A stretch of 12,170 bases of DNA from an uncultured Clostridia bacterium (GTDB taxonomy: Bacteria; Bacillota; Clostridia; Oscillospirales; Ruminococcaceae). Below, piece by piece: positions 1-5,458 of this stretch. Where the stretch lies: contig CAMWRN010000050.1 in NCBI GenBank assembly GCA_947176675.1, positions 1-12,170 on the forward strand, read 5' to 3'. The notes under the pieces were generated by a model. That model worked only from the letters and a program-made list of their open reading frames with translations, did no database searches and was not told the DNA's origin. The stretch's first letter is position 1. Every line of letters starts with the position of its first letter. The position numbers and the translations under genes are program-made.

Positions 1-176
1 TGTGTACCCCCAAAATATTTTATATTGATCGCATGGTGGGGACAGCCTGCATTGTCACGCTACCGCATGTGTTTTTGCAGGTATTTTTTTTCATATTATT
101 TTCATAAAATTTATTCCGTAGTCACTGTTCGCATATATTGCACAATAAATTCGCGTAAATTTGTCAACTTTAACTA

Positions 177-205
177 TTGACAGGTATTTTAAAATAATGT
201 ATCGT
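177..205 (+). promoter_or_regulatory. Sigma-A-type promoter for the exported-protein pair
   Basis: A perfect -35 box TTGACA at 177-182 is followed after 17 nt by TATCGT at 200-205, which matches four of six -10 positions. Transcription would begin near 212, giving a leader of about 85 nt before the ATG at 299. The rest of 1-298 is AT-rich, with runs of T near 87-94, and shows no gene I can support. The -10 is weak, so the promoter may be regulated or a different -10 may be used. Confidence 0.5.
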
Positions 206-298
206 TATTATTAGGTGAGTTGTGCGAAAGCGTTAAATATCGGTGTTAGACAGCTTTTACGCGGTACCGCCTAAAAATTATGGAAAGGAGTTTTTCAA

Positions 299-727
299 AT
301 GAAAAATTCAGTCAAAAAAATTATAGCCTTATGTGCGGCGGCAGCTATATCTGCAATCTGCCTTTGCACCGCCGTGAGCGCGGAAGAATACATCGCGCCC
401 GCATCCTACACCACTATAGAGGAGGTAAACAATGAAGTTGAAAGAGTAATAGTTGCGACAGGAACATATTCCAACGGATCCAGTTATATAACGCTGAGAA
501 ACGGCGGTACTTGTTATTTTCACATTGTATATACCAATGGAATGTATGTAAGAGCTAACGGCACATATGCTGTTCAAGGAAGTAGTTTCAGAGCCTCTTT
601 AAACGGATACATAGTAGTAGACAGCAACGGCAATATGCAGAGTTCTTCCACGCAGACTCTTGGCGTGGACGGAGTTATCAGTTCAACCTCGCTTAGTATA
701 AGCGACATAACATATTATAAGGACTGA
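299..727 (+). CDS. Small exported protein, predicted beta-rich (142 aa), function unknown
   Basis: I do not recognise a named family. Residues 1-28 form a classical signal peptide: KNSVKK basic start, a hydrophobic Ala/Ile/Leu/Cys core, and AVSA before EE as a type I cleavage site. No lipobox is present, so it should be released or wall-associated rather than a lipoprotein. The mature part of about 114 residues has alternating hydrophobic and Ser/Thr/Asn/Gly residues, with GTY motifs at 55-57 and 88-90 and one cysteine (C72). This pattern resembles small lipocalin-like or META-like beta barrels, which is inference. The ATG is preceded by AAAGGAG at 284-290 with 8 nt spacing, so the start is secure. 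The next gene starts 20 nt downstream and is also predicted to be exported, so the two are probably co-transcribed. Confidence 0.75.
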   Translation: MKNSVKKIIALCAAAAISAICLCTAVSAEEYIAPASYTTIEEVNNEVERVIVATGTYSNGSSYITLRNGGTCYFHIVYTNGMYVRANGTYAVQGSSFRASLNGYIVVDSNGNMQSSSTQTLGVDGVISSTSLSISDITYYKD

Positions 728-747
728 AGCAGATTGGAGTGAAGCTT

Positions 748-1431
748 ATGATGAAAAAGAACATTAACATTAAAAACATCCTGAAGATAGTGATCCCGTC
801 GGCAATAGCGCTGACTGCCGTAACCGTTTTATGCGGAGCGTATTACAGCGGCGAGTATTTCCTGCAGCCGGGTGATCCCGGGTATTATTGGCCTCCCGGC
901 GACTGGTCCGGCGTTATCGGACAATCGTGCTATTGCACGCACCCTATAGATCAGGAATATATAGAGCCGACAATCACGCCCGGGAAATACTATCTTAACG
1001 GCGATACCGATTCCGCTTATCTTGATGTGACGGAGAGTACATGGCAGCTTATGCCGGGAGAGAACTGCGATTTTCAGATACTTTACAGTTTAGAACGATC
1101 AGCTTTTATCAATGAATCGCTGCCGGCGATAAAAACCGCCCCGGACGAAATCATTGATATTGAACCTAACTGTGATGAAGATGTAATCGCATTCTACTCA
1201 ATGCCTCACGAATATACCGTTGTGACATGGCATACATTTGACATTGTATGGCTTAGTCCCGGTCCGAGTGAGGAGGAGACTGTGCCGCAGGAGTACCGGC
1301 GAAACAGTGAGGATATCAACAGCGTGCCGCAAAAGTACTGGCAAAATGGCGGCTGGATAACACAAGGACCTCAGTTGATAGCTGAAAATACCCTGCAATC
1401 CTTTGGCGGCGACTATATTCTCGTTGAATAG
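748..1431 (+). CDS. Membrane-anchored or exported protein (227 aa), function unknown
   Basis: No family is recognised. The N-terminus has a basic start (KKNINIKN) and one hydrophobic segment at about 12-30, acting as signal peptide or membrane anchor; VLCG near 28-30 is not a proper lipobox. After it come a Gly/Pro/Tyr/Trp-rich linker (about 37-55), a C-x-C pair (C61, C63) and a predicted beta-rich region beginning PGKYYLNGD (78-86) with C107 and C142. The C-terminus carries two copies of a 14-residue unit (179-192 and 193-206) of the form VPQ-E/K-Y-x-x-N. I chose ATG 748 because GGAG at 736-739 sits 8 nt upstream; the in-frame GTG at 739 overlaps that site and is less likely. The protein lies between the first exported protein and a strong terminator, which suggests a two-gene operon. 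The large, acidic, exported C-terminal part suggests a role at the cell surface. Confidence 0.72.
   Translation: MMKKNINIKNILKIVIPSAIALTAVTVLCGAYYSGEYFLQPGDPGYYWPPGDWSGVIGQSCYCTHPIDQEYIEPTITPGKYYLNGDTDSAYLDVTESTWQLMPGENCDFQILYSLERSAFINESLPAIKTAPDEIIDIEPNCDEDVIAFYSMPHEYTVVTWHTFDIVWLSPGPSEEETVPQEYRRNSEDINSVPQKYWQNGGWITQGPQLIAENTLQSFGGDYILVE
1282..1365 (+). repeat. In-frame tandem duplication of 42 nt (14 codons), diverged
   Basis: Units 1282-1323 and 1324-1365 both begin GTGCCGCA and agree at 19 of the first 23 bases, then diverge. They encode VPQEYRRN and VPQKYWQN at the start of each 14-residue unit. The agreement is in phase with the reading frame, which supports an old tandem duplication in the C-terminus of the 227-aa exported protein. 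Confidence 0.6.
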
Positions 1432-1444
1432 TTAAATATCACCC

Positions 1445-1478
1445 AAAAATCCGCGGGCTTATGCCCGTGGATTTTTTT
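1445..1478 (+). terminator. Rho-independent terminator, possibly bidirectional
   Basis: Arms 1445-1458 and 1463-1476 pair over 14 bp with one G-U, around a TTAT loop, and the plus strand runs into seven T residues at 1472-1478. It ends the exported-protein operon. Read on the minus strand, the same hairpin is followed by five U residues (from A 1445-1449), so it may also end the RHH gene that stops at 1502. Confidence 0.9.
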
Positions 1479-1501
1479 GTTCACACAGCTTACGCCTGTG
1501 G

Positions 1502-1705
1502 TTACTGCCGCTTCTCAAACATTTCCAGAGCGCGGCGTATAAATTCGGATTTTGATATGCCCTCTTTTTTGCAGTAGTCGTCGACCCGCTTTTTTTCTTC
1601 GGGTTTTAGGTCGGCGACAAAGCGTGCGTAGTGTTCTTTTTTATATTTTTGGTCATATTCTTTTTTATCGAATTTATTTGGGTATTCAATATATTTTTTA
1701 TCCAA
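1502..1705 (-). CDS. Ribbon-helix-helix (Arc/CopG-like) DNA-binding protein, 67 aa
   Basis: This is a short basic protein whose C-terminal part fits the RHH fold. A strand at about 26-34 (YARFVADLK) is followed by a charged helix (PEEKKRVDDYCKK) and then the typical turn and second helix GISKSEFIRRALEMFEK at 49-65. RHH proteins dimerise, place the strand in the DNA major groove, and often repress their own promoter. The first 25 residues are an unusually charged Lys/Asp/Tyr tail. The start is TTG: it is the only usable start codon between the upstream in-frame stop and the conserved body. GGAGG at 1717-1721 lies 11 nt upstream, a slightly long spacing. The gene is divergent from the 87-aa gene and shares with it a promoter region holding a double-dyad operator, so autoregulation and control of the neighbour are likely. 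Whether it is instead an antitoxin cannot be decided. Confidence 0.82.
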   Translation of the reverse strand: MDKKYIEYPNKFDKKEYDQKYKKEHYARFVADLKPEEKKRVDDYCKKEGISKSEFIRRALEMFEKRQ

Positions 1706-1751
1706 ATCAACATTGACCTCCGATTCGCATTAATAAATATTTAACTGATAA

Positions 1752-1781
1752 ATTATAGTTTATTAACCATATTATTGTACA
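1752..1781 (-). promoter_or_regulatory. Promoter of the RHH gene (minus strand)
   Basis: On the minus strand a perfect TATAAT (complement of 1752-1757) is preceded after 18 nt by TGTACA (complement of 1776-1781), four of six -35 positions. Transcription would begin near 1745, about 40 nt before the TTG start. The -35 overlaps the left arm of the inverted repeat at 1777-1787, so a protein bound there would block this promoter. Confidence 0.55.
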
Positions 1782-1793
1782 CAGTGTTATAAT
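1763..1793 (+). promoter_or_regulatory. Candidate promoter for the 87-aa gene
   Basis: A perfect -10 TATAAT lies at 1788-1793, inside the operator. The best -35 is TTAACC at 1763-1768 (four of six) with a long 19-nt spacer, so basal activity may be weak. Transcription would begin near 1800, leaving about 67 nt before the ATG at 1867. An alternative -10, TATACA at 1799-1804, pairs poorly with TTGTAC at 1775-1780. Confidence 0.45.
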
Positions 1794-1812
1794 TAACATA
1801 TACACTGTGTAC
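1777..1812. promoter_or_regulatory. Double-dyad operator between divergent genes
   Basis: The arms GTACACAGTGT (1777-1787) and ACACTGTGTAC (1802-1812) form a perfect 11-bp inverted repeat with a 14-nt spacer. Each arm also contains its own dyad ACACNGTGT (1779-1787 and 1802-1810), with centres 23 bp apart. The spacer starts with TATAAT (1788-1793). This geometry fits two dimers of a small regulator flanking the -10 box. The adjacent RHH protein is the obvious candidate, which is inference. Confidence 0.65.
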
Positions 1813-1866
1813 GCCGTTTTACAAAAGTACATGTCCTACATCAACATTTGAAAGGAACTATGTAAC

Positions 1867-2130
1867 ATGAACGATTTAATAAGAAAACTTTTCGACTCCG
1901 ATATGTGCGAAGCAAGAAAGGATTTTGCATTTACCGAGAAAGCGAGATATGAACTGAAGCTGCGTGAGAAACTGTACGTAGAGCTGCGGGAAAAGCTTGG
2001 CAAAGAGGAACTGGAGCTGTTTGACAAATATCTGGATACGTACAGCATTGTCAGGGACGACGAAATTTTCCACGCCTACCTGAGCGGAATGCGCGATCTG
2101 ATACGCTTCGCAGCGGGAATTTTTATGTAG
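1867..2130 (+). CDS. Small helical acidic protein (87 aa), possibly DUF6809-like
   Basis: The function is unknown. The sequence is almost entirely predicted helix: an N-terminal MNDLIRKLFDSD segment, a long charged heptad-like helix (about 23-46, KARYELKLREKL and following), a segment ELFDKYLDTYS (50-60), and a C-terminal helix HAYLSGMRDLIRFAAGIF. From memory this layout, an N-terminal LxxLF element, a central charged helix and a C-terminal Y-x-x-G-hydrophobic helix, resembles small Firmicutes proteins grouped as DUF6809; I could not run a profile search. There is no signal peptide, so it should be cytoplasmic. AAAGGA at 1851-1856 with 10 nt spacing supports the ATG. It is divergent from the RHH gene and shares its operator region. 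The stop is only 27 nt from the end of the convergent nth, with no terminator visible between them. Confidence 0.75.
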   Translation: MNDLIRKLFDSDMCEARKDFAFTEKARYELKLREKLYVELREKLGKEELELFDKYLDTYSIVRDDEIFHAYLSGMRDLIRFAAGIFM

Positions 2131-2157
2131 CAAATTATACATACGGTAATAAACGAT

Positions 2158-2793
2158 CTAAATTTTACAGGAATACCCCTCCAAATGTCCTTTCAGAGGA
2201 CATTCTCCGCACCTCGGACTCCGCGCCGTGCAGAACTCTCTGCCAAAAATAACCAGCCTGTGACAGAAATCGCTGCCCTCGGCGGGAGGGATTATTTTCA
2301 GCAAATCCTGCTCCACCTTTTGGGGTTCCTTTTCCTTTGTGAGACCAAGCCGTCCGCATATCCTTATACAGTGTGTGTCCGTAACAATTGCGGGAAGTCC
2401 GTGAACGTCCCCCATGATGAGGTTGGCGGTCTTGCGCCCAATTCCGGGAAGAGTGATAAGCTCCTCAATGGTTTTGGGCATTTCGCCGCCGAAGTCGTAC
2501 AGAAGTCTGCGGCACATTCCCACAATGCTTTTGGCTTTGGTCTTGTAGAGACCGCATGGCTTGATTATCTCGGCTATGTCGTTTTCGTCCGCTTCGGCGA
2601 AAGCCTCCAGCGTGGGGTACTTTTCAAAAAGCGGCTTTGTTACAATGTTCACCCGCGCGTCGGTGCACTGGGCGGAAAGCCGTCCCGCTATCATAAGCTC
2701 GTAAGGCTTTTGGTATGTGAGCGAGCACCGCGCGTCGGGGTATATTTCAGCAAGTCCCTCTATCGCAAGGAGGGCTCTTTCTTTTTTTGTCAT
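2158..2793 (-). CDS. nth: Endonuclease III, DNA glycosylase/AP lyase
   Basis: Nth removes oxidised pyrimidines from DNA and nicks the abasic site in base excision repair. The 211-aa length is normal. LSAQCTD (39-45) matches the conserved LSAQ-TD element. The helix-hairpin-helix is LPGIGRKTAN (115-124) with the catalytic lysine K121, and VTDTHCIR (137-144) supplies the catalytic aspartate D139. A C-terminal iron-sulfur loop has C188, C195, C198 and C209. The spacing is C-x6-C-x2-C-x10-C, whereas E. coli Nth has x5 in the last interval, so the fourth cysteine is displaced and lies two residues from the C-terminus. AAAGGA (complement of 2803-2808) is 9 nt upstream of the ATG and lies inside the end of the Fic gene. 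The stop of fic and the start of nth are 5 nt apart, so translation is probably coupled. Confidence 0.95.
   Translation of the reverse strand: MTKKERALLAIEGLAEIYPDARCSLTYQKPYELMIAGRLSAQCTDARVNIVTKPLFEKYPTLEAFAEADENDIAEIIKPCGLYKTKAKSIVGMCRRLLYDFGGEMPKTIEELITLPGIGRKTANLIMGDVHGLPAIVTDTHCIRICGRLGLTKEKEPQKVEQDLLKIIPPAEGSDFCHRLVIFGREFCTARSPRCGECPLKGHLEGYSCKI
2184..2204. repeat. Perfect 8-bp inverted repeat inside the 3' end of nth
   Basis: AATGTCCT (2184-2191) and AGGACATT (2197-2204) are exact reverse complements around a 5-nt loop. The repeat falls in the codons for C198 to H203, exactly where the last cysteine interval of Nth is longer than usual. Neither strand has a T run after it, so it is not a standard terminator. 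Confidence 0.6.
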
Positions 2794-2798
2794 TGAGA

Positions 2799-3539
2799 TC
2801 AGTCCTTTCCCTCAATTATCCCTATATATCTTTCCAGTTCTTCCAGCTCGTAAAGACCCACCATTTCTGCAAACGCGGAGCTGTCTCCCGTTTTGGCATG
2901 ATCCTCAAAGGCTTTGTAGTACCTTTCCCTGTCCGCGAACTTGATATTTACGGGCAGCAGACCGTTCTTCATAAGCTCCAGATTGAGGATAAGCCTGCCT
3001 GTCCTGCCGTTGCCATCAATAAAAGGGTGAATTTCCTCAAACCGCAGGTGGAATTCCGCGGCGGCTTCGATAATGTTTTCCCGCCCGAAAAGCTCTCCGC
3101 CGTCGATGACAAGCTGCTCCATAAGCTTCGGGACAAGGTAAGGCTGTGGCAGCTCAAGCTCCGCACTCATTATCATAACGGGAACGCTGCGGTAAACTCC
3201 GCGGTTCTCTCTGTCTCCCATAAGAACAAGCGAATGGATATCCTTTATCACTTTTTCGCTTATGGAAGATTTTTGTTTTGACAGGTCGGAGATGTACTCA
3301 AAAGCGTCCCTGTGACCGATAGCGTCAAGATGCTCCCTGAGCGGCTTTTCGGCAATGGTAACGCCCTCTCCCAGAATAAGCGCAGTCTCCCTCAGGGTAA
3401 GCGTTGAACCCTCTATGGCATTGGAATGAAAGGTGTTGCCGACGATAAATTCGTCTCTGAGCCGTTTCAGCTCTCCCGCGTTGAGAGGGCGCATTTTGGC
3501 AAGCTGTTCTCTCAGTTCATTTATCTTTTGAAAGTTCAT
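2799..3539 (-). CDS. Fic-domain protein, probable AMP-transferase, class II self-inhibited
   Basis: Fic proteins usually transfer AMP from ATP to hydroxyl groups of target proteins. The active-site motif is complete: HPFIDGNGRTGR at 171-182, with catalytic H171. The inhibitory helix motif (S/T)xxxE(G/N) is present on the N-terminal side as S39-NAI-E43-G44, which places it in class II, where the glutamate blocks ATP binding until relieved. The protein is 246 aa and soluble, and carries only an N-terminal Fic_N-like helical part and the Fic core; I see no winged-helix C-terminus. GGAGG (complement of 3547-3551) is 7 nt upstream of the ATG. It lies 27 nt after the 125-aa gene and 5 nt before nth, downstream of a two-component system, so it is probably made as part of that operon. 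No antitoxin gene is needed or seen. The target is unknown. Confidence 0.92.
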   Translation of the reverse strand: MNFQKINELREQLAKMRPLNAGELKRLRDEFIVGNTFHSNAIEGSTLTLRETALILGEGVTIAEKPLREHLDAIGHRDAFEYISDLSKQKSSISEKVIKDIHSLVLMGDRENRGVYRSVPVMIMSAELELPQPYLVPKLMEQLVIDGGELFGRENIIEAAAEFHLRFEEIHPFIDGNGRTGRLILNLELMKNGLLPVNIKFADRERYYKAFEDHAKTGDSSAFAEMVGLYELEELERYIGIIEGKD

Positions 3540-3566
3540 TTTATGTCCTCCATGATAATTTGGCGG

Positions 3567-3944
3567 TCAATCTGTTACTCCCACTTGAAAATCGTCCTCA
3601 TATACGATTTTACCCGGCGTATCGGTATAAACCACATCATAAGGAATACAGTATTTTTCAAGCAGTTCCAGAAGCGGCTCTATGTGTTCGAGCATAACGT
3701 CCGAATTTTCGGTCTTGAACCACGTTACCGCTCCATCGGGATTTTCATTGTCCTTTCCGTAAAATGGCGGTACAGGAAGATTGTCCAGAAACCATTTATG
3801 GGTTTGGTCGTATATCTCTGCGTCCTCCTTGCTGTAAACGCCGTCACGTATTCTCCGCCAGTTCAGTATAAAAACTCCCACTGGCTTCTGCGTTCGGTAT
3901 GCGATCTCACGGCCTTGAACGCGCATATACTTAAAAGTTTTCAC
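3567..3944 (-). CDS. Uncharacterised cytoplasmic protein (125 aa)
   Basis: I do not recognise a named domain. There is no signal peptide or membrane helix. Notable elements are WFLDNLPVPPFY (51-62), AVTWFK (72-77), a C-terminal helix LEHIEPLLELLEKY, and the tail TPGKIVYEDDFQVGV (109-123). From memory, proteins with a WF-x3-LP-x-PPFY, a TWFK and a terminal PG-x-(I/V)-VYED-(D/E)-FQ-(V/I)-GV signature recur in bacteria as hypothetical proteins; this should be checked by search. The start is GTG, and its GTGA overlaps the TGA stop of the sensor kinase, so translation is coupled to the kinase. A purine-rich site AAGGGGG (complement of 3955-3961) lies 10 nt upstream. Its place between kinase and Fic suggests a role linked to that signalling system, but no mechanism can be read from the sequence. 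Confidence 0.8.
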   Translation of the reverse strand: MKTFKYMRVQGREIAYRTQKPVGVFILNWRRIRDGVYSKEDAEIYDQTHKWFLDNLPVPPFYGKDNENPDGAVTWFKTENSDVMLEHIEPLLELLEKYCIPYDVVYTDTPGKIVYEDDFQVGVTD

Positions 3945-5383
3945 TCGGCTTCGTCCCCCTTATCCTCGGTGATACGACCCTTTACCTCGAACCAGAAAGT
4001 GCTTCCCACTCCTATCTCGGAGCGCACCCCGAACTTGAAGTTGTGCCGCTTCAGTATCTGCTTCACAATGGAAAGTCCCAGACCGGTGCCGATGACCTCA
4101 CGCTTGTTTTTCTCGGCGCGGTAGTACCTGTCGAATATCAGCGGCAGAAGCTCAGGCTCAATGCCCTTGCCCGTGTCGGTTATCTCGATGCGGGCGGTTG
4201 TGTCGTCTTTCAGGAGCAGGGTTATATAGACGTTTTTGTTTTCGCCCGTGTAGTTCACCGCGTTGTTGATAAGATTATAGAGAACCTGTTCTATCTTGAT
4301 AATATCCGCTTCAATCTCAAAATCGGTGTCGGCGGTAACAAAAAAGCTATAGCCCTGCTGTTCAGATAAAAGCGTGTACCTGCCCATAATTTCGTGAATT
4401 TTTTTCGTAATGGAAAACCTGCTCAGATTAAGACCCTCCGAACCGCTTTCCAGCTTTGAAAGGTCAAGGATGTCGTTTACCAGAGCCGCAAGACGGTCGC
4501 TTTCTTCGATTATGATGTTTACGTGCTCGGAACGCTTTGCAGGGTTGTCCCCCGAAAGATCGCGTATCATTTCCGCGTAGGCCTTCACCATTGTCAGCGG
4601 AGTCCTCAGATCATGGGAAATATTTGCAATAAGATCGCGGCGCAGCGAGTCCACCTTGGAAATTTCGGCGGCGGCGTAGTTAAGGGTCTCGGCGAGAGTT
4701 TCCGTTTCGCTGTAGCCTCGTCCGTCAAACTCTGCGGAATAATCTCCGTGTCCCAGCTTTTTAGCGGATTTTGTGATACGAACTATCGGAGTTTCGATAA
4801 GTCTTGCAAGAAAATATGAAATACCCAGTCCCAGAACCAGAAGCATAATGCTTATCTGGAAAATCTGGCTGTTGATGATAGTCTTTGTGGAATCCAGCGG
4901 CTCCAGCGAAGTATTGAGGAAGATATAGCCGCTGGGGTCGGCTCGGTCTCCCAAAACCATTACGAAAAGCATGGTATCGTTATTGAACCGCGGGTTCTTG
5001 ACCTCTGCGTAATAGATACCCGAGGAGCTTTCCACGGCTTTCGCCCTGTACTTGTAAAGTCCCGCCGCGTAAATACCGTGGACAAGGCAGTTGTTCGCCA
5101 TCATGTCGTAGGAGTAGACGCGGTTTCCGTAAGCGTCTTGTATAAGAATGCACATATCGTTGTCGTAAGCAAGACGGTCAAGGCTGTCGGCGGTGAATTC
5201 GTCCTGGCTCCAGCCTGTAAGGATATAGCTTGCTATATCGAAAATATTTCTTGTTTTCATGCGCTTGTAGGTAGATTCAAGAGACACTCCGAAGCTGAAC
5301 CACAGCAGTGCAATTATACTTATAATAAATATGGCAAAATATATCCATACCGTATTTCGTATCGTTTTGAAATTCTTCTTCAC
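3941..5383 (-). CDS. Membrane sensor histidine kinase (480 aa)
   Basis: The protein senses an external signal, autophosphorylates and passes phosphate to the response regulator encoded just upstream. Membrane helices at about 13-33 and 174-195 enclose an extracytoplasmic sensor of about 140 residues with no recognised fold. A HAMP linker follows (about 195-248). The dimerisation domain has NISHDLRTPL with phospho-acceptor H257. The ATPase domain has the N box NLINNAVNY (370-378), G1 DTGKGI (403-408) and G2 GTGLGLSIV (432-440), all intact. The start is GTG with AAAGGA (complement of 5390-5395) 6 nt upstream; an ATG overlapping it in another frame is followed at once by TGA. It lies 75 nt after the regulator gene and overlaps the next gene by 4 nt. 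The signal it detects is unknown. Confidence 0.95.
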   Translation of the reverse strand: MKKNFKTIRNTVWIYFAIFIISIIALLWFSFGVSLESTYKRMKTRNIFDIASYILTGWSQDEFTADSLDRLAYDNDMCILIQDAYGNRVYSYDMMANNCLVHGIYAAGLYKYRAKAVESSSGIYYAEVKNPRFNNDTMLFVMVLGDRADPSGYIFLNTSLEPLDSTKTIINSQIFQISIMLLVLGLGISYFLARLIETPIVRITKSAKKLGHGDYSAEFDGRGYSETETLAETLNYAAAEISKVDSLRRDLIANISHDLRTPLTMVKAYAEMIRDLSGDNPAKRSEHVNIIIEESDRLAALVNDILDLSKLESGSEGLNLSRFSITKKIHEIMGRYTLLSEQQGYSFFVTADTDFEIEADIIKIEQVLYNLINNAVNYTGENKNVYITLLLKDDTTARIEITDTGKGIEPELLPLIFDRYYRAEKNKREVIGTGLGLSIVKQILKRHNFKFGVRSEIGVGSTFWFEVKGRITEDKGDEAE

Positions 5384-5458
5384 ATAATTTCCTTTCCTGC
5401 CGCAAACGCGTGCAGACGCGTACTGTTTAATGATCCGAACATTTTACGCACTTGGCGG

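Noticed and set aside
1..180. Open plus-strand frame from base 1 to the TGA at 178-180, possibly the end of an upstream gene
   Set aside because: The translation is rich in Tyr, Phe, Cys and Arg with no recognisable pattern, it ends inside the promoter -35, and the DNA has intergenic A/T runs. I could not support it as coding.
739..747. GTG at 739 as start of the 227-aa exported protein
   Set aside because: It overlaps the GGAG ribosome binding site that fits ATG 748 with 8 nt spacing.
1502..2130. Classical toxin-antitoxin pair (RHH antitoxin plus small partner)
   Set aside because: The two genes are divergent, not in one operon, and the 87-aa partner shows no known toxin motif. A regulatory pair is better supported.
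2185..2796. Long plus-strand open frame opposite nth
   Set aside because: It mirrors nth, which has all catalytic motifs; the opposite frame has no motif or ribosome binding site.
3426..4124. 232-codon plus-strand open frame opposite fic, the 125-aa gene and the kinase end
   Set aside because: It crosses three well-supported minus-strand genes and has no domain; it is a shadow.
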